This document shows, piece after piece, positions 10,567 through 22,500 of a stretch of 64,000 bases of DNA. A model generated the notes under the pieces. That model did not search any database, was not told the DNA's origin, and worked only from the letters and a program-made list of their open reading frames with translations. The stretch covers positions 16,857,694 through 16,921,693 of the forward strand of contig CM038703.1 of NCBI GenBank assembly GCA_021613375.1. The letters run 5' to 3'. The DNA comes from Megaleporinus macrocephalus (taxonomy: Eukaryota; Chordata; Actinopteri; Characiformes; Anostomidae). Position 1 is the stretch's first letter. Every line of letters starts with the position of its first letter. The position numbers and the translations under genes were made by a program.

Positions 10567-11505
10567 TTACTGTTCCAGTTCCGATGGGGGGTCAAGCATG
10601 TTAAACTGTCTTCGCTTGGGGGATGAGAGTCTATGATTTCTACTCCAGTGCTGAAAGTAGATGGGCTTGGGGTGTAGCTCCCCCTGTGGCAGGGTGGGGT
10701 GTTCTGTCACTTTAAGACACCTGGTCAAAGTCACAGTGCAGTTCAGACCGATGCAGGGACTAGCGTGGGACTTGGTGCTGTGGTAGAGGAACGCTGAGGG
10801 AACGCGATCACGGGGACAAGCAGAAACGGAACAAAGAGATGACTCATTAAGCAAGTCCACAACAGACAGTTCACACGACAGAAGGAGACAGCAGACCGAG
10901 AGGACGGAAGACGGGGGGGACGAGGGAGGAGGTGTTTGGTGGGGTGGGTTGGGGGTTAGATAATACACAGATGTGCAAAATGCAATCCTTACGTAGCTCT
11001 TCCGTTGTCATGTAGTGAGGTGAGGAGGAAGTCACAGAAACAGAGTGAGGGAGTGAGAAAAAGACACAGGAATAGAAAAAGAAAGAGAAGGAGGGAGGCC
11101 AGCAGCCCTGCTACAGTGAGGGGGAGGTCTAGCGTGTGTCAGAATATCATGCTAGTCTGCAGAGCGGAGCTAACAGGCTCTGTACAGGTTACTGTGAGGA
11201 AGAGGAAGGTTAAAGTGCTACATCTGATGAGATTACATACAGTGAGTGGGCTACTCTGGCAGTTAGTTTCTCAGGATGTCCCGTTCAGGCATGTAGAAGA
11301 TCCGTGGTCCAGGTTCCTCCTGGTGGAGAAAGAAGAATGCAGAAGAGAAGCCTGGAGGGGATCGGTCCTGGGAGGGCGGAGAGGAGACGAAAGGAGAGAA
11401 GAGGAGGTACCCCCCGTGTAGATCAGGTTCTGGTGGAGAATCTGAGGAGCAGTGTTCAGGAGAATCCGGCGTGGTCGGGGAGGCTGGTGCGTGTGCTGCT
11501 GACAT
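10567..11505 (-). other. Two weak exon-like stretches, minus strand
   Basis: On the minus strand a 134-codon open frame (10968 down to 10567) includes a piece with AG before CGTTCCTCTACC and CAG/GTGTCT after it (about 10720-10796). A second, 80-codon frame (11505 down to 11263) holds a pyrimidine-rich run ending in CCACCAG before GAGGAACCTGGACC (near 11316) and ends with PERDILRN and a stop. Codon third positions are GC-rich in the second frame. I do not recognise either protein. Both sit beside purine-rich low-complexity DNA, which can mimic splice acceptors on the opposite strand. Treat as unproven. Confidence 0.2.
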
Positions 11506-11589
11506 TTGAGAAGACGGTCAGAGGGTCATGTGGTGGCTGGTGGGACTCCAGGAATGCTCAGGTTATGGAGAACTCTCCAGGGAGGCTGC

Positions 11590-11950
11590 AGAGAAAGACA
11601 GAGGAGGAGAGAGAGAGAGATTGAGAGAGAGAGAGAGAGGTGGGGAGGGGTGGGGGGGAGGAGATAAAGATGGGGTGGGAGGGAGAAGGATGGAAAAGAA
11701 GGCAGAGAAAATGAGGAATGAGGGGGAAAAGTGAGCGCGAAAGAGTGCGAGAGAAATGACATGAGGGATTGAGGGAGATCGAGCGGAAGGAGGGAAATTA
11801 AATGAAAAATAACAAATACAAATTGAGGAAATGGAAGAGGTAAAAATGAACACGGGCAGGGAAGCAGAAAGCAAAGGACGAGACATTTAGGAAACAAATG
11901 TCGAAGGGAAGAATTTAGCCCGATTAAAAAAAAGAAGAAGAAGAAGAAGA
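11590..11950. repeat. Purine-rich low-complexity tract with (GAA)n
   Basis: Long GA-rich stretches at 11605-11760 and an AAG run of about seven units at 11931-11952. The CT-rich complement yields a 170-codon frame that is only low-complexity Ser/Leu/Pro. Confidence 0.9.
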
Positions 11951-12126
11951 AGAGAAGGGGAAAACAACAACAGCAGGGGAGAGAAGAAGACAACACAAGC
12001 TCAAAACGGTGGCCACAGTGGTCAATCAATAGAAACATGGTTCGGCCCTAGCATAAGAATACAGTGAAGGCTCCCACAGTATCTGTATATGTCAGTGAAC
12101 TGGCCCCCTGCTAGCCCATCTATCCT

Positions 12127-12167
12127 GAGAGACAGAGAGAGAAAGAGAAAGAGAGAGAGAGAGAGAA

Positions 12168-12199
<32 letters not shown>
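12127..12199. repeat. (GA)n microsatellite
   Basis: GA units with a few AA interruptions. Confidence 0.95.
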
Positions 12200-12269
12200 C
12201 AAACATTCATACGCCTCTGACATGCCCTGACATGCATACAGTGACTGGCTCGGGATGTATCTGACACTT

Positions 12270-15200
12270 AAGAGTGGTTAAATCAAACAGGAAAACACCA
12301 ACTGAGACCACCACAGCGGTCTGCATTGAATGAATCACAGTTCAAGCGGTCAGCGTCATAAATCCATACATACTCAGCATACCAAATCACAAGTCCTATC
12401 TCAGCCACTCAGTGAGGATCTTATTAAAGTGTATACACTCGAAGAACATGCATTGCCTCCTGGCGAGCATTTGAAATTCATTATCATGGAGAGTCTTGAC
12501 AAGCTGTCAACGCAACGCAGGGCCTCCATCTCCAGCAGATGCGCAGGCGCTGTTGTTGAGTGGGGAGTATGAATGGCTGGATCTGGAGGCTCGGAGGCTG
12601 AACCATAAAGCGGCTGGGTTTTTTTCTTTTTTCTGCGGGGATTCTGAATCAAGGTCAAGAATTTTCTCTTACTTTGCCAGAAGGTGTGCCAACATGACAG
12701 CTACCATACGTGCACACGCAAGCACATCGAGGCCCGCACACACACTCTGTCATGTCAATTGTGGGGTGAAGTGCTTTAAGCACACTCCCCTGAGGCTTAA
12801 AAGTAGTAAATGGAGAGTTTTTGGGGGGGAACTTGCTGTTAGGCAGAACGAAAATAACCCATCCTTATGCTTACTGTCAGTAAGGGGTTTCAAACAGTGG
12901 GCCTTGGTGACACCTTGACGTTAGAGAACCGCAACCAGAATCATAATTTTCTACTGTAACTCTGAACTGAACCCACCACTCTGACAGAAGACAGATAAGT
13001 CATTTCAAAGACTAGAACTTTTTTGCTGGTTTTGTTTTTGAAAGTCCTTTTTGTAAGATTTAGTTTAATATGTTCCAAAATTAACTTTCAATTTGGAATA
13101 TGAGGAAATAACAGTTGTTAGTCCAACATGAGAAGATAAAGAAGTAGCACCAATTTGCTGATCATGTTGAAGGTCCTGCTCTCTTGTCAGATCCTATAAG
13201 GATAAATAGTCGACCGCGGTACGGGCGCGGACTCAGGTGTTGTCCATTACGAACCCAAAGCGATGAACTATTAAGAGCGATTCAATTTTTAAAGTATTTA
13301 TTTTTTTAAGCATTAAAATTATTTTGAGCAGTGGAACTCTTCTTATCTTTACGGTATATGGGCTTTGCGGTGCAGTAACGTCACAGACCAATCCTCTGCG
13401 TTGTAAGATCAACTAAGGCGCTCCTCAGCCAATCAGATCTGTGCATATTTGGGAGTGCGGCGTGCGCACACAACGAAACTCGACTGTTTTAATCAGAAAT
13501 GGAGAGACTTATGTCTATTCTTCCCACAAGATGTGAAACTGAGATAACTAGAAGACCCTGCTTTATGTACTGTTTCTATAATTAAACACTTTTTAAATTA
13601 AACATTTATTAGAATTTTATAAATATTTTTTTCAGTTCAGCATTTAAACAGTAAATATACTGAACGGTATGTGTGATGTATTAATCTTTCAGTTGCTGAT
13701 GGTATAAGATGCTGATACTAGGATACTTCAGTAAAAAGCATATAGCACTGAATCATAACACAAGTTAGAAAGGATGACGGACCTTGGCCAGAGGAACTGG
13801 ACCTTACTGGACCCTTTTTCCCTATTTCCTGAAATGCCTTTGTTGGAATCCTAGCATTTTTGTCATTTACAAGGCAACATCATCAAATAACACAATCCTT
13901 ACTGCCATTGTAAGAAACCGGTTGACCAATCAAAACAGAGTAAATGAACTGACCAATCAGAGCACATTAGGAGGTGGGGCTTACAGACACAGATCTTTTC
14001 AGAAAGAGGGTAAGCATGATAAAGAATGCACATGTTTTAGTAGACACCATAATAGGCATAATAGTAGCATAATAGGCCTCCTTCAATCAATTCTTTTATT
14101 TCTATTGAGTAATAGATTTTAATGAAGTATTCTTGACAGCCATAATAATTTCCCTCTAAATCAAAAACCAAGTGAGTCAGACTGAGCTCTCAATCTTGGC
14201 CAGATGTCCTCGTCTTTCTGATTAACCAGCACAGAAGCAAACAAATGCTGGCACTGCGAGTGCAGCTCAGAGAACACCCTAGATTCTCCTTCACCCCTCT
14301 GACTCCATCCTCAAACAATGTGATATACTCACAATGGAACACAGGAAGAATGCATACAGTTCATATGCTCCACATTACATGCCTGCATTGTTTCCTTTCC
14401 AAACAAAGGATGTTTATCATCATAACCTTCCCTTGACGCAATTTATAGTGCAATAAAAGATGACGGAGATAGAGTGTTAGATCTTTTTATCTCTTCCTGC
14501 ACCATACCGCCTCGGTGGAAATGATAGATTGGATTCAAATGAATTACAGATGAGCAGCCCAGAGAGAGAGAGAGAGATCCTGGAGAGAGCTCTGGAGGAG
14601 AAGGAGCTGGAGGCTACCTATGCATTCATAATCAGTTCATACCTCTCCCATTGAATTCCAGCTCAGCCCCGGACTGTTACAGGCCTAGCTTCTCTCCGCC
14701 TAAAACAGCCCAAAGCCCTTTGAGCTCCATCGTGACTGACAGCTCTGCCTTTGTAGTGGCTGAGGCACTTGCTGATTGGATGACGCGCAAGGTTTTTTGG
14801 TGACTCTGATCTACTGTGGCTTCTGTTTTGGCACATGACCCGCGGCTATGTTCGAGGACTCCGCTCTCTCTTTCTTGATTTTACTTGAATCGATTGGAAA
14901 TGGCAGCGGAGGTGAGGCCTAGCATGTTTGGTATTGATGTGCTTGCCCTCCATTCATGCCGTGAACTTCTAGGGAAATTAAGTGCACCAGCGAGAGGAAA
15001 AAATAAATAAAATTCCCACAAACCGTCGAGGTTTGACGGATGTGTGGCCTCGCTGGACGTCAGCTATTATGCATGTTTGAAACGGCAATTAGACAGAGGA
15101 GTTCTAAAGAAGTGACAAGGTGAAGTTATTTATTCACCACAGCAGTGCTCTGAAGTGGGCTGCTCTTGACTTTACTGCCACAGAAAGGGCGATCACCACA

Positions 15201-16220
15201 GGTCCACACCAAACCACCGCTGAGCCCGCAAGCGAGTTCAGAGCTTTGTTGGCCGTTAAGCCACCACCTCAGTCCTCGCCAGCCAAAAATCCTGCTGGAT
15301 GTTTCCCAACGACCACCGCCGAGCTTCGAATCTGCTGCTTGTAGTCTGTCAGCATACATACAAGGCTTAAATAGGTCGTCCTGTTCTCCCGCGCTCTTAG
15401 TTCCTCCCTTCTCCTGCCCTGATTTCTGATAACAAACAAAAGAGGGAAGTTTTTCAAACAAAACTGCTCATCAGCATAACCCGCAGAGGTTAAGTAAATA
15501 GGTCTGTTTATGCAGACGGAGTCGTTTGCTCTTTGTTCTGACTCTCATCATAGACGCTCCCATTTGTCGCGCTTGCTTCCTCCCCTCCTGCTCCCTCTCT
15601 TCCTCCCTGGCTGTGCCGAGGATAGAAAAGGCATGAAGAGAGGGACTGTGGAGAAAGGAGGCAGACAACAGCTGGTTTAGGCACAGCATCATCCCTGCCT
15701 ACCTCTTGTGCCGGTTCCCCCGCTGACTGCAGGAAGAGCTGCTGAATAAATCACTCCTAATACGCTTTTAAAACATTCAACATTTGACAATTAAACTCTC
15801 TTCTCTGTTTAATCACAGTTGTTGATTTAGTTTTGGACCGCGCTCCGTCTGAAGAGCCACTTAGCTGAACATAATATACCCAGTACATATTCTAGGCAAT
15901 CTCCAGTTCCAGAGTCAAACATCAAAGTTTCTGATGATAAAAAATAATGATTACAATAATTTGGCTCTGTAATGGAAAGTCATTATGCAATTGTAAACTG
16001 ACACACTTTCACTGAACCTGCACATTCCATTAATCTACTGAGCCTTTCAGGCTGTGATAAACCTCTTAAGACAGGAGCTGTGTAAGTAATAGAACCCCAC
16101 CATTGGGCTGTGTCCGGCTGGAAGAGGACATGAGCTCATGCTAATTATACTAAGCTGTACTGAGAAAGGAACCAAGGCTGGTGATTTGGAAATTCTGTGG
16201 ACTTCTAGGTGAGTTGTATA
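12270..16220. other. Low-repeat region, possible regulatory DNA
   Basis: No transposon or coding exon is recognised. The stretch includes two GCCAATCAG/ACCAATC-type CCAAT motifs near 13387 and 13428, two more CCAAT-type motifs at 13926-13975, and a stretch at 14980-15130 with TATTATGCATG and CAATTAG words. These features are compatible with conserved non-coding DNA but cannot prove it without an alignment. Confidence 0.35.
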
Positions 16221-16228
16221 GCATGTAT

Positions 16229-17190
16229 TAGAGATGAAGCGATCTGTGTTTTTGAGGCCGATCACCAATCGCCGATCACCATTCAGCGCGATTGGTCGAT
16301 AGCCGATACTGATCGAGGGCGGGGCTATATGCCATGGCAAGGCTACATACAATTATTAGTGCAAGCAAGTCATAAAACATAGTCTAAACTGGTTTATTAC
16401 CATTTTTAACGAGCTCATGTGAAACAGCATAATATTTTTAAACAAATTTAGCAGTAAATAAACGTAAAGTAAATCTAATATCGCCAACAACGCAATCATT
16501 GAATTTAGACACTTAATTTAAACTGAAAAAAGTAAATTAAATACATGCAGTCAAAACTGCAGTCCTTTAAAGCAGACTCTGGTTTATTTTAAACAAAAAT
16601 ATCATTAAACGTAGATCTTGAATTGTTGCTGCTGTATTGTTCATACCGGTCAGATCTGGTCTGATCGGTTTTCAGGGTTATTTGTTTTGTGCTAGCTCTG
16701 CTGTTTGCTGATACTCACTGTATTCAGCTGCGTGGTGCACTCTTAAGTGTTGTATCAGATTAGTAGTCTTAAATTTGTCTTGGTTCCCAAAGGAGACACA
16801 CTGATTTTACTAATTTTACAAAATGTCCTCGATAAGTCTGCATCATATACGGTAACAAACTGCCAGAAAGAGGACATTGTTTTCTATCAGCACATGCCAT
16901 GAACGCCACAAACTGTTATCGCGAGGCGCACCGCTTTAGTCAGTCTGACGAAATGAAAGGGTGTATTTTCACCTAGCAGATCAGATAGGAATTGCAGGGA
17001 CCTGGGGGTTCATGGAGGGGTTTCAACAAAACGCTAACTGGAAATACAGAAACTAGACTCATTTGTTTAACGCCATCAATCGGCTCTCGGGATCGGCTAA
17101 ATTGGAGCAATATCGTCTGATCACTAATCGCATATTTTGATTAAAAATCTGTCGATACCGATACACAGCCGATCAATCTTTCCATTTGTA
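16229..17190. mobile_element. Degenerate hAT-like element
   Basis: The left end is TAGAGATGAAGCGATCTGTG followed by CCGATCACC words. The right end has GATACCGATACACAGCCGAT and CAATCTTTCCATTTGTA. The two ends are imperfect inverted copies of a CGATC-rich terminus seen in fish hAT elements. The flanks GCATGTAT (16221-16228) and GTATGTAC (17191-17198) agree at six of eight positions, as an aged 8-bp target duplication would. No transposase was found in the 962-bp interior. Confidence 0.6.
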
Positions 17191-17344
17191 GTATGTACAA
17201 TTAGTTTGGCTTTCAAATGATTAAAACATATAAAAATGCATGACTAATTCTTTCATGTTGTTACTTGTGATCAACTGATTTGTCACATTTGCTTGAATTT
17301 TACCCTAAAGAAACAAAAAGCAGTGTATTTTGTTATAGCTATAT

Positions 17345-17412
17345 GAGTAGGGATGAGTATTAGTAGGGTTTTATTAATACCGATATCAATACTGATGCTG
17401 CTCTCCAAACAA
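17345..17412. repeat. Fragment of a GATACCGAT-type DNA transposon end
   Basis: TAGGGATGAGTATTAGTAGG followed by ATACCGATATCAATACTGAT resembles the terminus of fish hAT-type elements rich in such words. The other end was not found, so it is a solitary fragment. Confidence 0.4.
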
Positions 17413-18399
17413 AAAACATGACACGAAAAAATTAACAATTCGATTTATGCTAGTCAGCACGGCATAATAATAATACTTTCCTCTCTGATCAAAAGATCCT
17501 AATCTTTTAATGCTGGACACATTTTCTAATAAAGACTATCAAACTATCTTATCTCGAATTATAAAAGTCAAATTCTTGTTTCCCAGCTTCTTGTTCAACT
17601 TGTCCTGTCCCAGTCTAAATGCTGCAGCAGTTCTCATTATAATGCCTGAGGCGCCAACATGTAACTGCTGCATTATTTAAGGTGGAACCGGAAAATCTGA
17701 ACACGAAGCTGTGAGACTTCACCTTTGTAGTGTTAGTGCCGGTAGCACGTTTTGATTAAGATTATCCTACCTGGAGTTTTATTTACACAACTACCTATAA
17801 ATATGAGCTACAGGTAGCACATTTCAACACCATAAGGCTGCACTGAAGACGCAGGTGCAGGTCACCCTCCTTTGCACGCAACTACTGCTTTACATAATTC
17901 ATGTTGAGCTGGATTATTATTATTACATTTGGTAAAGTGAGCCCTTACTTTTAAACCCTTTCAGCCATGCCCAGGAGCCCAGTATGATGCTCTGAGTTTG
18001 AAGTGGTTAATGTAGTCAGAGGTATGCGAATGCTTTCGTCACGTGGAGCAGTGTAGCGCAGTCCCTCCCCCCTCATCCAGTCTAACACCAACCACTTAAA
18101 AAAACGACTGCTATATAGAATACATCAACATAACATAAATACTGAAAGCACCTGATCAACCTTTTGGTAGTGACCAGCTAGTTAAAACCAGTTCTCATCC
18201 TCATATATGATTAACAAGAGATTAGAATATGCTGTCAGGGCAGTGCTACTTCTTCATCCTCTCTATCCCACTATCACCTCAACTATCTATCTCACCATCA
18301 CCAGTACAGTGGTATTATAAGACAGTACAGCCTTGAAAAATGTTTAAACTATTCGAACAAGAGGGTATAGTCACAGAGTCAGTAGGCAACATACAGCAT
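17413..18399. other. No recognised feature
   Basis: No coding or repeat signal was recognised beyond generic AT-rich sequence. Confidence 0.45.
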
Positions 18400-19525
18400 C
18401 AAGGGCGTAGAATGGCTCTTGACATTGGTGGGGATCTATGAATCTACCCCACCACGCCCCCCATTCCCTGTTCTGTTGTTTTATCTTTGCTCCATGATAA
18501 AACGATAAAGGACTGATATACTACATATGCTATTCTACATGCTTTTTACCTCCTCAGAATAACAAGTTCGAATTTAATTAATTATATAATGCTAAATTCG
18601 TGTTGAACTAATGACTGACTAAGAAGTAGTATAGACTTCAGTGCAAATATAACAGGTCTCATACATCAGCAGTAATAAAAGTAGATGGAGCTGCATAATC
18701 TCCACAAAGCCAACAATGTAACAATCACAGAAACAAAAGCTCTCTCAGTGTGTCAATTAAAGCCCAGCTAACAAAAACAGGTCCCGAGGACATCCGTGAA
18801 ACAGGTCTCATACATCAAGGTTAATACATGGAGCACTGCATAACTTGGCGCTGTTGTCCACAAAACCAAAGTAAGAATCCCAGAAGAAAATAAATCTTTC
18901 TTAATGTCTCAAGACATAGACTTCAACCCGTTTCAAACCAGTAAACAGACTTGTCAACATTACTTCAGTCATAGTGCAACTGAAATCTTTAATATATTAG
19001 CAATAATAAAAGTAGGAATGCTTGTTATTCATAACTACAGACTATATTAGCCTGCTGTATGCTGTGCGCCAAAGCATCGCCATCAACGTTATAATGATGG
19101 ACTCATTTCATTAGTGAACTAGACCTGTGACTTACACGTTTCTTTGAAAAATACCTTTGGTGCTGCCATCCTCACTTGCTTTCGACATCCATGTGTCACC
19201 CATGTTGCACCTGAGTCTTGCAGAGTGAGTAGAAAGTTTTCCTTACAGTTTTGGCACCGCTAACAACCAAATGTAGCTATAGAGTCTCACGAGACTGCAG
19301 GGAAAGGCACAGCCAATCACATTGACCTTATGTGTTACAGGGAAGCAAGACTCCAGTAGATAACGTGATTTAACCCTTTCTACACCTCTAGGTTAATTAG
19401 ACGTTGACCGATCAGTTTTTTTTTTTTTTTGTGGAGGGCATCAAATTGTTGGTGGGGACAATTAAATAATCGCTGGATATTGGTGGGGACACATCACTTC
19501 AGTCCATGCTAATTCTACGCCCTTG
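18400..19525. mobile_element. hAT-like element, family C, copy 2, complete
   Basis: The termini CAAGGGCGTAGAAT and ATTCTACGCCCTTG are perfect inverted repeats of 14 bp. The flanks TACAGCAT (18392-18399) and TACAGCAA (19526-19533) match at seven of eight bases, which is the 8-bp target duplication expected for hAT. The copy at 1106-1812 is colinear but diverged. No transposase domain is readable. On the minus strand, ATGGCAGCACC opens a 34-bp stretch (19169 to 19136) that ends at a GTAAGT donor, as in copy 1. Other subterminal features are repeated TTGGTGGGGA words near both ends. Confidence 0.82.
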
Positions 19526-19533
19526 TACAGCAA

Positions 19534-22500
19534 ACAAGCAGCTGGGAAGAACTATTGATGGTTTGAAGGGTCAAAGTAGGACAATGTGTTAACAGTATAA
19601 AGAATTAACACATTATTGACACTATGACATCACTAATTATCAGGTGTTTTACCGCATATTTAACATCTTGTACTCCTTGGCTACTGCTGCAGATTTGGGT
19701 TCATCGATAACATCTATGTCAAAACCTCTCTGTCTATGTACCTATTAATGAGTGCATTAATGGCGTAATTAAGAGAGAATGAGAAAAAAAAAACGTCAAG
19801 CTCTCCTTTTAAAAGTAATTAATTTATCCAACAGCTCTTCACACAGTCGGCAGGGGAGCCCAGCGAGAAGTGGAGAGGTCTTAACCAGCTGTTCCCTGTG
19901 TCTTTTCTTCACTCTGTTTACGCTCTCATAAACGAAGCATAGCTGGGGAGACTGATCCTGATAGGGTTGAGCGAACAGGAAGCGAAGGAGGACGACATTC
20001 CGGTTAAACCGTGGATTGGCGTACAATGGAAAGATGCGGCTGGAGAGTTGTATAAATTCACACTCGTTCACAAGCAGGTGAAAACAAAATGACCGTGACC
20101 ATGCTGCTGCAACTGCATGGCGAATCGCTCTGACTCACCTATTTCACTGTGAACACAAACAAAAACAAAGAGAGAGAAATAGAACACGATGCTCGAGGAG
20201 TTCAGGGCGGGAGAAGTCGGGATTAACTCTGACAGCGAGGAACCTCTCCTTCCTTCTGCTATTTAGTGGTGCGGCGCTGGCTGCAGCCTCAGAGTCAACG
20301 GTGCATGGAGCCAGGCTCGCCTCGACACTGATAAATACCTGAGGAACGGGTCCCTCTCGAAAAAACGCTCTCTCTCCCGATCATTAACCTTGTAAAACCT
20401 CACCTCCAGCCTATGATTAACGGCACTCCATTATAGCCCTATTAGCTCCCATTATTAGAGGCTATATTGCACATACAAATACAACAAACTTTACCGAAAG
20501 AGGAAGAAGCCCCAAACAGGTGTTAGCCGGGTGGGCTCCGCGGGAGGAATACCACTGACGATAATAACTTAAGAAGTTTTATCTTATCTTTTCTTATTGA
20601 ACCAATTAGCTGTTATTGTTGCTCTTCTACTTCTCAGGGTGCTTATATTTATAACTCTGAATACATTTAGCACTAGAGGGAATTTTACAATATGGCCTCA
20701 AAAGAAAAGAGTATTAAAAGATAGAACACAAGAGCATGCAGAGAAGGATAAAGAGAAAGTGGAAAGGAGCATGAGAGAGAGAGAGAGAGAGAGAGAGAGC
20801 GAAAGCGAGAGATTGAGCGAGAGAGCACACAGATGAGGGGAGGGCTGTATTCCCTAATGTGGTTCTGGGTGTAGGCTCTCAGCTCCTGCTCAGAGGATTA
20901 CTGCATTTACACTTCAGCTTAAAAATAGCCCCCGTGATAATTTATTTAGCCTGAGCACGCCCGCCTGCATTGTGCTCCTGGAGAATGGCTTCTTCTGCCC
21001 AAGGCATGATAACCTTCTCCGTACTGCACATCTCCTGTCACCCTCCACCCAACACCAAGCCCCCCACCTCCCCCCTCCAAAAAACAAGCAACTGCAACTA
21101 TCACCACCGTATTTTCCTCTTAATCATGTTATGCCAAAACTGCCACGTCATCAAAGCCTGGTAGGGGATGTAGAGCTTCTAGCAAAAGTCTGGCATTGCC
21201 CTTGAGGTTTGTCCCCCTGTTGTTCTCAATCTCTGCCGGCGAGAAATAAAGAAATAAATAAAGCCACAAGGAGTTTGATAAGAAAAAGAATGAGGTCCAC
21301 GGCTCCCGAGAAATGAGTCCATGGAAAACTTCGAACTTGTCAGCAGCAATTACAGCAGACATTGATAAGGGGTGTAGCCAGCAGCTCTCCTTGCTAGGCT
21401 GGAGGAAGGCCTGTGGTGCAGAGTGGAGGAAGCTGGCCAGAGCTAATCGGTGAGGTGCCGAAGCTCATTAGCCTTTCATCGGTGGGGAAGAACTCTCAAA
21501 AGAGCTTTAAAATGTGACAACTCGACACTTTCAGTTGCTATGATCCATGTCGGCCAGGAAATGGGTCCGGGAAGGAATCCTAATGTTTTGACTCAGCGCT
21601 TTATCTCCATAACCTTGAGATTCATTGGTGAATAATGACTCCCCTTCGCGAGTTGACATTGCTCATATGGGAAAAAGATATTGTAATTTTTTTCCCGTTC
21701 CCGCTGGCACCACCAAAAACGCTGGCGCTTAGCTTATGGAGGACGCTAAATTTTGTATTCTATGGCACACGATGGAAGTACAGATGGCGTACATAATATG
21801 TAGGCTAATAAAGAAGCGCAGAACATAAAAAGCCATCGAGTTTAAGACAACGAGGAAATTTACAAACTTGGAGCCGTGCTTTATGGCGCAGTACTGCGTG
21901 ATGACATTTCCTTGACCTTGCTGTAAAACTTCAGAAGTCTTCTCAATTACCCTTGATGGTGCTATTCCCTGATAGCGCTTCAAACAGATATGATCGGCAA
22001 CTGTTCCCATAATGAAATTATACTGCATTCACAAGCCAGACACAAAGCGCATCAGGACGAAAACTGGGTCGAGTCGGAGATAAAAGTGCTTTTGTGTGAT
22101 CAGCCGTTCTTTATGACGGTAAACAAGCAGCCTTAAACGTGCTCACGGCTTCACAATACGCTAGCAGATGTGACGGGGAGTTTCTGACGACTGATGGAGC
22201 TCTTGGAAGATCGGGCGACTGGGTGTGGGCCCGAACACGGCGCCAAGTTAAGAGCATTAAAGAAATCAGGTTGAGTGCTTAGGACTCGAAACACAAACTT
22301 TTCTCAAGCTGCCCTTTTCCCTCCAGAGCTCTGCACGGCCCAGTGCTTCACGGGGGAAATGAATTCTACAGTAAAGTAATTAAATCAGAAATCAATTCAA
22401 CAAACAATTAGTCTGGGAGAGGAGAGTTCCTCCGTGAGTGTGGGTGTTGGGATGTGGGCTGACTCATTTTAGGCTGATTACAAACATGCTTTCTTTCCTT

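Noticed and set aside
11526..12038. 170-codon minus-strand frame rich in Ser, Leu, Pro, Phe
   Set aside because: Low-complexity translation of a purine-rich tract; no domain and no start context.
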